A DNA stretch of 64,000 nt, taken from contig JAEMWC010000613.1 of assembly GCA_016490735.1 (NCBI GenBank), positions 1 to 64,000 of the forward strand, in the 5' to 3' direction. The notes below the pieces were generated by a model. The model was not told the DNA's origin. It saw only the letters and a list, made by a program, of their open reading frames with translations, and made no database searches. The translations under genes were made by a program, and so were the position numbers. Position 1 is the first letter of the stretch. Each line of letters starts with the position of its first letter. The DNA comes from Pachyseris speciosa. Taxonomy: Eukaryota; Cnidaria; Anthozoa; Scleractinia; Pachyseridae. Shown here piece after piece: positions 26,301-37,500 of the stretch.

Positions 26301-26648
26301 TCTTAAAAACCTAAAGAACATTTCATATTAAAAAAAAACTCAAAAAAGACTGTATAAAAAAATTTCAAGAGCAAAGTATTAAAGACCAATCCAAGAATTA
26401 TACCTCGCCTAAATATCATTCAATTCCACCTACATTAAGACAATCCAAGAAACTATTAAAAACAACCACTCGCACAATGTGGGCACATTCAACCTTAAAT
26501 GTGGGCACATTCGACCACGTGGGCAGGTTCAACCCGGCAAGTGGGCATATTCGACCTCTCATGTGGGCAACTTCGACCGTGTGGGCAAATTCGACCTCCT
26601 GTGTGGGCGGCTTCGACCTACGTGTGGGCAGGTTCGACCAGGACACTA

Positions 26649-26686
<38 letters not shown>

Positions 26687-28253
26687 CACTACTACTACCA
26701 AATTAATCAAAAAATTATGAAATATTTTGTCTATCTAAACAACAAAAATAATGCTTCTATAGTCAAACAAGCTTTCCTCATGTCGAAAAACCTTCACTCT
26801 GTTAATAATTCCGGATTTTATTCCAATTTTATAAACATGATAGAACAATACCATTCATCTAATGTAGATCTTGAGTCTTTTGACAATGACACAGTTAAGC
26901 GATATTCAACCTATATGGAGGAGAAGTATATATATTTTTGGCAACACAGCGTTGAACATTCAAAGAAATTAGAATTTTACAAAGTTTTTAAAGATGAGTA
27001 CTCTACATCCGATTACCTACATCAGCTTAGAAATTTTAATGAAAGGCGAAATTTAGTGAAGTTTAAAGTAAGTAATCATAAACTTATGATTGAACTAGGT
27101 CGGTATCAGAGAGACCATATACCAAGGGAAAACAGGTTATGCCCATTGTGCAAGTCAAATCAAGTTGAAAATGAATCTCATTTCCTGTTTCAGTGTAGCA
27201 GATACTCCTTTCAGAGGGAGACTTTCTTAAATCAAATATATGAAATAATACCTGACTTTGAAATGAAATCAACCTCTGAAAGCATAAAACTACTTATGAA
27301 CTCTAATGATCATCTTGTAAATAAGCTAGTAATGAAGTTCATTTCGTCATGTACAAATATACGTGATACTTCACTATTATCTAATGAGAGTAATGTAACT
27401 TAGGACAATATTACTATTAACCTTGTTTTGTTATTAATTAATAAGCTTTTGCAATACTGTAAAATTTTGCGGTCATGCAAATAAAGCGATCTATTACTTA
27501 CTACTACTACTACTACTACCACTGCTGCTGCTGCTGCTGCTGCTTCTACTACTACTACCGCCACCACTACCACCACAGGTAACCCAGGCTCTGTGTCTGC
27601 TACAATTATAGAGATTTTATATGGGAAAATACAGGGCACATATGGGGCGAAGTTCAAGTCTGGAAATTTGTAAGAAATAGGAAATAAAAACGATGTCACT
27701 TAGCATATGTGTAGTTGTGGTTGTCCTTAATACTCACAAGGTGTTTCGGAAAATAAAGTCCACTTCACCCTCCACACTGAGAAAAATAGAAAGCCGCCAT
27801 CTTAGCTCCAATCGACCGCACTCCAGCCGAGAATGAAAATGGAATCCAGTCGGTAAATAAACACGCCACGCTCGTGGAATAGGAAATGCTCGGGACCCTG
27901 AAGCCACTAACTACTAAGATGGCGGCTTTTTATTTTTCTCAATGTGGAGGGTGAAGTGGACTTTATTTTCCGAAACACCTTGCGAGTATTAAGGACAACT
28001 ACAACTACACATATGGTAAGTGACATCGTTTTTTGTTTCCTATTTCTTACAAATTTCCAGACTTAATTGAACTTCGCCCCATATATGCCCTGTATTTTCC
28101 GGTATAAAATCTCTATAATTGTAGCAGATACAAAGTCTGGGATACCTGTGCTACTACCACCACTACCACCACCACCACCACTACTACTACTACTACCACC
28201 ACCACCACCACCACTACTACTACTACTACCACCACCACCACCACCACCACCAC

Positions 28254-28286
<33 letters not shown>

Positions 28287-31200
28287 TACTACTACTACTA
28301 CTACTACTACTATTATTCTTATTACTAGTGTTATTGCTACTGATTTTGCTAATACTATCACCATCCTCGTCATCGCCATAAAAAATCATAAGATGCAACG
28401 TTACGCTGCCTCATCGACTTTTATTTATGTTTGTCTTCTTGGAGTTCTTTCTCACCCTTTAACCCAGATTTCTTGGTCTCGTTTGACAATAATTTGATGT
28501 TGTGTTTCAATTTCACAGAAATATCTTTCTCATCAAGCTATGCCCCTATATCAGAAACTCGAGTTCAAGGACACTGGAACCCATCTTGAAAAGTAAATAA
28601 ACATTTAATTAGCCTGCGAGCAAGTCCTCCCGGGGGTAGGGGGCTGGGGGAGGAAAGGAGAAAAGGAGAGCTTGCACTCCGGCGTGTCTCATAAATTTGA
28701 ATTTCTGCGTCCAAAAATTGGACGCAAAATGCTGATTGGCCGATTTGACGGGGTGATGACGTAATCTATCATCGAGCGTCAGTGGACTGCGTGGTTTGAG
28801 AGGCAAAAACAAAATTGTCGGACGACAGGTAGTGAGAGAATTTTTCGTTCCATCTGAACTTTCCGTTAATTTTAAGACCCGAACAACGTCAGGCGGTCGA
28901 AGCTTTGCTTCAGGGCAGAGATGTCCTAGCTGTATCACTGACAGGTTACGGCAAAAGTTTGACATTTGAGCTACTTTACTGCCGCCGCTGCTCAAAGTGA
29001 AACAACAGCAAACAGGTTTTTTCGTTTGTCCTTTGCAAAGCATCATCGACGACCAAATCGAAGAAGCTAGAGGGATGGCAATTTCTGCCGCTTCTGTGTC
29101 TGACTTAACATGCGATGAATTGAGATCAGCCAAGTTCCAGCTCTATTTGCTCCAGCGGAGAAAGTGATAATGATCGCTTTCTCGGCGATACTGTGAAAGC
29201 TTGCGAGAATTTCTCGAAACATCTGAACTCACTGTTAACTCTCCGTTAGATTTGAAACCAGAACAGCGTCTGGCAGTCGATAACTTACTTCAAAGCAAAG
29301 AATTTGTATGATTTATCAAGCTTTTGCTGCCGCTACTGCGATCGAAAGAAGTCTTTGTTAGGTAGTATTGATTGTCTCAACACTGACTTCAAAGCATTAT
29401 CGACGACCAGGTCGCCGAAGCCCGGGGCTTCTCTCTGACGCAGTTACCGAGGTTGGCAAAGTTCATTTTTGTAGCACACGATACGCAGACTGCGGCTCTC
29501 AGAAACTCAAAGTGATACGTGTGTGCGTGTTGTTTATTTTTTTTTCAGGGACGATTCCGGTCAATTGCAATGCGTGTGTCAAAGTGTTTTTTCGTGTCCT
29601 TTCTCATTGGACAGAAGAAGAAAAAAATTCCGGTTTATGTTGATTGCCCCAATTCTGACAGCTCAGGCAGCCGGAAGCCACAGGGAACATTAGTAGAGAC
29701 ATCGTTGCAAGTTCTCTCTCCGTTTATAATTTATATAATGTTCCATTTGCAATATATATTTACTGATCTCTGAAAAGCTCCGTACATAGAGTGGGTAATC
29801 AAGGATTTCTCTCTTTTATTGCAACTTGGCGATTTCTGAAATATATTATTTCATACGAAATCGTTAAATTGGAACATTAAGTTGGATCAGTCAGTCCAAG
29901 ATGAGAAGGCAGGTCGGCAATACATACCTGTGACAATACACTGTGTACAAGCAAGACATTTCTTTGCAGTATGTTGATATTGACTGATTGCAATTTTTTG
30001 CTGTTGAAACTTGCTTACCTTGCAGATACACGAGAAACATAATATTAAACATTATGTGCAGCGTAGGAGAAGCTTCCTGTCTTAAAAATGCTTCAAACTA
30101 TTTTAAAAAGTGGATGGAAGAAAAATCTCCGTAAGTAGCAATAAAAAATTCTCACGACGCTTTGTTGCCATTAATGGATAAATGCGCATAATTTAGATAA
30201 TACAGGATGCGAAGTAAATTGGGACAACACACGTATCTTAGCCGGGCAAGGAGCCCCGGTTGATTTCGACCTGATTCAAAAAGGGACAGGGAATACGGTC
30301 TTCCCCGTCGTCTGTAAACATATTTTGTCAAGTGATACAAAAGGGACACGTGGCAAATTATCTTCGAAGAATTAAATATGTTTCATTTTCGCTGATAATG
30401 CTCTTGTGATTAGAGTGGAAGTTCTAGAACGAGTCTTATTTTAATTTCTAACCTCTATAGGAGTGATATGTCACTAAGGAATATTAATGTTCCGGAGACA
30501 TGAATCAACTTTATTTCTTAGACGTAATAATAAGGTTTAACTAATGTAAACAAATGAGCTCTGTCCAAAGCCTTTACGGAGCCAAATATTACTCCTAATC
30601 GATAGACCAAAGTGTTCCACACTTTCTGTAACCTTAAAAGGTTTGCCTTAGCTCATCGTACTGGCTGTCAGAAACCACTGGAGATCTGGACGGTTTACAT
30701 AACCTGTTTCTCTGGCCAATGTAACTTCTTTTCTTTCCTCTATAGCCTAGCTAACACTAGACCCGTTACAACAATTATTTCCAAATAATGGTTTTATTTA
30801 CTAAAACGTGACATCGATCCATACAGCGTTCCGGCTAACTTCCGTTCATTGGTCTACTATTATGGCATAAAGAATGGTGGCGCCAAGGAGTGGAATTTTG
30901 CCTTTAAACAATTCCAGAACTCCACAGTTGCAAGTGAAAGAAAGGAAATTCTGTACGGTTTGTCTGGTGCCAGCAAGCCATGGATTTTGACCAGGTGTGG
31001 TAACTCTGTTTTGATAAAATTAAAATTGAGGGCAATTTTTTGGCTGGGGCCAGTTATTGGCTGTAAAAAATAGAAAAAATCAGACTATCTCCTCTAATCA
31101 CAAGATTATCCGACGACGTCCATACCGTAGTCAGTGCATCTAGAAGAGACCCAGTCTGTTTTGTGGTTTGTGTCTAAAGGTTTTTTGACAATTCTCAACG

Positions 31201-31538
31201 CCGAGGCCAGAAATGTGTTAGAATAACTCGAACTAGAATAAGACATCAAATCTTTTTACACATTGGACTCACTAAAAGTTGTAAAAACTGTAAAATAAAA
31301 ACTAAGAGTTTTGAAATATATTTCGCTCTTCGAGCCTCTTCGGTCAATACTCTGACTGAAGAGGTTCGATGATGTTGGGAGCAGGTCAATTGTGGATTCT
31401 TATGTTCCCGTGAAAGAAATGAGTGAGAATGATATATGAATTGAATCATATATGAACTGCGGAAATGAAATCAAATGAAGAATGATCCTCGCAGTTGTGA
31501 ACGCAATTTATGCAATTGCAATTGACCTGCTCCCAACA

Positions 31539-31569
<31 letters not shown>

Positions 31570-34500
31570 ATCGCACCAGTAATCGCGAGGTCACGGGTTC
31601 GAACCCCGTTGAAGTCCTGAATTTTTTTCAGGCTTCTTTTCGCAATTGCATAAATTGCGTTCACAACTGCGAGGATCATTCTTCATTTGAGTGTTATTGT
31701 TGTTAACAATTTTCTAGTCGCACGTATGTGTTCATTGAGTTGTAAGCTCTAACCGGTCAACCGTTCATGCGGCAGTGACTGCTATTCTCGAATCGGGTTA
31801 ACCGGCCACAGCCGACGCTGTTCCAGTCGTGTCGGCACTACGACACCAGGCAACTGGGGCACGACATCCATCGGTTTACACCGACCGACCAAACCCTAGT
31901 AGTCGGTCCATGTCCCTGTAACAGTTCTTAATGCTTTTCGTTTTGCTCAGAGTAGGTACGACAAAGGGTCGACAGAAGTTTCGTAAGTGTGTAAGTCGTC
32001 TGTAGGTAGTAGCAGATTGATAGTCTCGAGCCAGTTGAAGTGTTGTGCTTCTAAATATGTTGTACTGGATAAAACATTATAAAATGTTCAAATAATTACG
32101 CGCGCTATAATTGGTTGAATCGAGTGCATTATATCTCACCGGCACGCGCCCTGTCTCACGCGCGTGCATTCTGGAATTATAATGCACACAGGCTACGTCA
32201 CAAGTGGGTTCACGCGCAAATCTCTGGACATTTTATTAAGAAAATAAAGTAAACACGATAATATATTTGATTCAATCCATATTTGACATTATTTTGAACA
32301 TAAAAGCAAAATTTGGGGTTGGAGTGTCGTCAAATTTCATCCGGCGTTGTAATAAAGCACGTGCAAATCTAGGGGACATTTTATTAAAAAAAAAAAACTT
32401 GTTCCTTGTGCCTTGTTGAGAAATATAAGCACTTGGAAATTTTTAAGAATACTCGAGAAGCTTCTCTAGGCATTTCTCTCGTGTTCTTAAAAATTCCCGC
32501 GTGCTTATATAACTCAATTAACAATGCAATCGGAGCGCTTTTTATATAACTTTAATTTGAACTTTCCATAAATCCGGATTCACGACGACTTTATGCAGTA
32601 AATTAGTTTTCAGCTTGTTCAAACGAGATGAATTTCCAAGTTGACTTATCCCTACATACCACTGATTTTAATTCCCAATAGATACCTGGAATATTCCATT
32701 GATTCCACCAAGATTAAGTTACAAGATGCTTCCAAAGTGATTTATTATGTGGCAAACTACAATCCCCAAGGTCGGCAGCTAGCGTGGCAGTTTCTGAAAC
32801 GTAACTGGGACTATATAGTAGAGAGGTAAGTATAGCTAATGTTACTTTTTATTGACACACCCATACGTACGGCTGTCTTTCTGCTTACTAAAGTCATACA
32901 GAAAGGATAACTGACATGAAGTGTGGCACTTTTATGTAGAGAATACTCCGGCGTAAACATGCAAGTTATGTAGAGACGGTCGGTCAGGTACGGAACAAAA
33001 AAAGTATGAACATGGTCTCCCCTTATTTGCAGCAGACCCTCTCTAAATAATGACCAGTGCCTAACGCTAACGGTAATATGTATACATATCTAAACATTCC
33101 ATTTGCTGCTGTTGTTGTTGTTGTTGGGGGGAGGGGGTTGCAAAGTAACTGTTGGCTGGACTACCTTGAAATAAATTCAAATGCTTATTAGTAAGGCCCT
33201 GAACCCATAATCTACCCTACGCCCTGTTCATTAGGCGGCCTCCATTTAGACTTCCGTTGGGTGGTACATTGCATTCCTGCGCCAGGGGTAAAGTATGATG
33301 CCGCCTGCATTAATTGTCGACTCATGCAAAGCCATTACTTTCTTCGCTACTTTACGTCAATTTGGTCATAGTATGATTCTAATTTCTCCTTTTCGAACTT
33401 TGCCAAAGTTGTGTTTTTTGCCAATTAGTACATGCTGTAACATCATGGAGCTTAAGGGCGATTATCAAACATTTGAATTCCGCTCTCTTAGCACGATATC
33501 CCTCTGTAAGTGGTGTTTTGCATGGAGTATAATTATGTTTTCTTTGTCGTTAGGTTTGGTGGAGGTTTTCTCTCGATCAGAGATATAATTCATGATGTGA
33601 CAGGTGGATTTGCTACTGAATTTGAGCTTGAGGATGTAAGTTAAGAGAGTATATACTGTCTGCCTTGAATGTTATCAACTGACAAGAACAGAAATGCGCG
33701 CAATATAGCAAGCAACGAATTAGCCGCGTGCTTTTTAACGAAGAAGACGAAAACACCCATATTACTTCATGAGATTCACTTCTTCGTGAGCTTTTTTCGA
33801 AATGTTTTCAAAACATTAATAAAAGGAAAGGAGAAGATAAGATATTGTGCCCGACGTGTTGTGTTACTCCTTAAATTTAATTATTTAAATTATGCAAACA
33901 TTTTTAGGCCTTAAACCATACACTCTTCGATACATGTACCGGCAAAAGAGCAGCATCTGAAACAGTTTTAACATGGTAAACAATCTTATCTGGAGCCACC
34001 TGGAGCTGTAGCTGCATGATTCATTCCTCGTTATTTTCATGTGCCAAACCTAGGTTTTCTTTCACTTTATTCTTTCCTGAATATTTTTTCTATCATACTT
34101 TATTAGCTTTAGTAATAACTTATACATAATTATAACACCAGGCACAGCAACAAGCTAACTCTCACACGGAAAAGTCACAATTTCGATTAATATTCTTTTA
34201 CTTTCACGGTCTCAAATTATACGATATCATACGATGTTCTTTCCGCTGACGAAAAACTTCTTCAGAATTTACGCATTTAAGTTGGTTAACACCGGTTTCT
34301 AGCACTTTCCAGCTCTTGTACTTCAATGGATCATCACTACCAATCTTTATAAGTTGTTACCTTTGAAGTGGTATCAAACAATGAAATGCCCAATGATTGG
34401 TTTAAGGCCCATTATTACCCTTGATCCAACGCGTTCATTTGTTTTTGTATTGTCAAATGATGCCTCTGATTGGTCAATGATTTTGATCTGGTTCATCACG

Positions 34501-37500
34501 CCGAGTTGTCGCTTGTCCCCGGTTTCGTAAAGCAAACGGCTACAAATTCAACTTGCTTATTTCTTCATATTTCTTCATTGAAACCGTGAATCATCCGTTC
34601 ACAGGTTTAAAATCAAAAGATCAAAGTAATGAACGATCCGTTATTGATAAAACTCGCTGATTATGTGCAGAGGATGGTGACAAAATATCCACAAGAAAAT
34701 ATTTATTGTCGGGCAATGGTTTTAAAGTAAGAAAAATACTCATACGTTCTCATTCAATTAAACCTGGTTCACACTAGCGACATAACGACATCATCATAAC
34801 GACATAAAATGGACGTTATCTTGACGTAAAAAGGACGTTATGTTTCCAGTGTGAACATGCAAACATAATGACATAATAGCAACATAACAGCATGAACATC
34901 ACGACATAAAGCGGATAAAACTGATCTTTTCCTTATGTCGTTCTGTCGCTTGTGTGAACCTGGCTTTATCGATCTGTCCTTTTTCATTATATTGTGTTAA
35001 AAATACAGTCGACCATGCGGCTAGACAAAAGGAGGAAAAGGTTGAACTCCGCATTAAAACACGGGAGGAGACAAAAGCGGGGTAGTCCTCATCGATCAGG
35101 GAGATCTCGGCGAAAAAAAAAATTTCTATTTATTTCTTTTTTTTAATTTTATTAATAACACTTTATTGCAAGAGAAATTAATTATCACGCAGTTTAGGGA
35201 AACCGCGAAATGGTCGAACGCAAAGTTAGAATAACCGATGGGGCATAAAAATGTATAGAAGTCGACAAAGAGACTTAGCGACAAGTCGAATTAAAAACAC
35301 TGATGACTTGACCAAAGCCGCAGAACCCATTACACAAACTGACCTTGAGGTAAAACATCAGACATGCGGATTAACAGTTATCCAGACACGTATAATTTTT
35401 ATTATTCGCCATCAAATCAGTTTCGAAATCGCAGTAAGTCGGCTCCAACAAGCTCAGCAAATTCTTGAAAGCTCCGAGGTAAAATCACCACCACTTTGCC
35501 GATAAAACAACGCTGCAAAGTTACCGCTACCGACTATATATTGCCATGCACACTGACTCTTTTGGCTTTAAACGGGCCAAAGTTTACATTCGTACAACTT
35601 GTTCCCAAAATAATTTACGGCCATAAATTTGGAGATTTGTTCACGATGCGATAAAACAAGAGCTTTGAAGTCTGAGTACTTTCGTGTTACAAGAAATTCC
35701 AAAATTAACGGTCGCGGCGCGCGATGCGTCAAGGGTCATAATGAGCCTTTAACATGTTATTACAATTTTTTTTTTGTTTTTCGCTTAATGGGTTATGATA
35801 GCAGTGCTATAACCTGTTAGAAGCATCCCTAATTTTAGCTTTAAACGTAATAACCAAAAAACAAGCTTGATAACGCCCACTTTTTATTGTTGAAAATTAA
35901 TAGGCGGTTAAAGATCCAACATTTTGCAAGGTTTAAAATAATTCGTATCAGCGGATTCAGAGCCACCTTGCTGAATCCTTTCCTACATGTTTTTTAGCTT
36001 TGCAAAAAGTTAAAGAATAAGAACCTGGATTTTTTAATAGAGCGTAAACAGATTCTTATATAAATGGTGCTTAAGCAAATTTAGGCTTCCAAGGTTCTTA
36101 AAATAGGTTCTTATATTTTCATATGAATTTCATTTTTAAAGGCAGTACAGTGCAGGTATGTCCTTAAATAAACATATGCTCAAACAACTGATACGAACCT
36201 AACTTAAGATTTTAGCCTTAATAAGTTCTTATCTGGACGGGGCTTAAAATGAAAATTTTAGCCTAATAGGTTCTCAAACTCCAGGTTCTTATAAGTGGGT
36301 TTTTACTGTATTTCCTGAAAATAAAAAAATGGGTGGCTTAAAGCTAAAATTAGGGGTGTTTAAACAGGTTACAGTGTTGCTATGGTAGCCCGTTACGCCC
36401 GTTTCCTTACTCCTTCAACAATGATGGAGCCTTTCTTTTATACCGCTTTAAAAAACTCATAAATAATTCATGAACGAAATACAAAAGGAATTAATTTTTA
36501 ACGAGTGTCTTTATATCTGATAAAGACACGGTTGAATTTTATATCCGATTTTCTAGGCCAAATTAAAATAACCCAAAATCTAAATTTTAGTGTAAGAATG
36601 GATAGATGTACAGTGAAACTTTTTAAGCCGTTCCATAAATTCGCAATTCGTGTTTTATGAGTCCCAAAACACTCGGCTGCGCCTCGCGTTTTAAACTTGA
36701 TAAAACACTCCTGCTCAGTTATTAAACGTTACATAAACGCTATAAAGGTAGTAACTTATAGAGCGTGATATTAATGATCCATCAAAATAGAAGTCCTGGG
36801 AACCGGTGTGAGCCACCTTTACAAATATGACTTTAAGCTTAGCTAAGTGTTGTCTGTTATATCTGGACTTGCAATATTTTATGGTTAGTTATACAAATTT
36901 ATTTCGAAGTAGACACATCCCTGATTGCCTTACGAATTCTCTGTGTTCTGTTTATACTTGTCGCTTATATGACGGTGAATCGACGATTGAAGGAATTTGC
37001 GTTGCCTGTCTCCTGATGATGACACCTTTATTAGCTTCATATTTCATAGTAACAACCGTTCAAATTTATAATTAGAAAATTAACGAATCATATTGATAAA
37101 AAACGGCTTCAATAAGATACAAACTATCTAAATTTTAAAAAGGCGTCTATTCATACAGCATCGTTTTTAGACGATGAGTGAATACTTTTGACAAATTATA
37201 TTTTAGCCAAGTGGTCGCAATTCCCTTTGCTTTCGGTGGTAACAAATCGTTTAGTGGCTTGTGAACATTAAAGCAAAATTTACCGCATAGTCCCTATCTA
37301 TTCAACATTTTCCAACAAACCGAAAACAGACATGATGTGATTGACATTACCATATCGATATGGCATAGTGGACAAACACAATAGCAATATGGCAATATGG
37401 CATAGTGGACAAAGTAACACAATAGTGTAAACACTGCGCAACTAAATGATCGCCTCCTGCAAAAAAGTTGTGTTGCTCTGTATGACTGGTCTGCAATATA

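Larger units (their letters stand above)
20554..26648 (+). mobile_element. Crypton-like tyrosine-recombinase element (~6.1 kb)
   Basis: Left end GTGTCCTCCACGGTCGAAG and right end (read on the opposite strand) GTGTCCTGGTCGAACC share GTGTCCT, GGTCGAA and TGCCCAC in order, with a four-base indel; they form inverted termini. Both ends abut (CTA)n-type microsatellite (20359-20553 and 26648-26700), as if the unit had inserted into such a repeat. Inside are a non-coding AT-rich left part (20600-22080), the long recombinase frame (22087-25728) and a right tail holding eight copies of a 16-bp motif. It lies in intron 14 of the aminopeptidase, in the same orientation. Classical Cryptons are described without terminal inverted repeats, so the family name is provisional. 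Confidence 0.6.

Noticed and set aside
28609..29133. 174-codon open frame on the minus strand
   Set aside because: It is antisense to the RecQ-like fragments, which show real helicase motifs on the plus strand.
31544..31616. Functional tRNA gene
   Set aside because: The anticodon stem-loop is malformed and the sequence is embedded in a repeated element with SINE features; the same holds for 3408-3479, 38633-38705 and 52844-52920.
35251..35505. 84-codon plus-strand frame in aminopeptidase intron 19
   Set aside because: No ortholog-like motif and no splice context; probably chance.
37360..37430. Possible CRISPR-like or satellite array (ATATGGCATAGTGGACAAA units)
   Set aside because: Only two to three imperfect copies of a short AT-rich unit; a local duplication.
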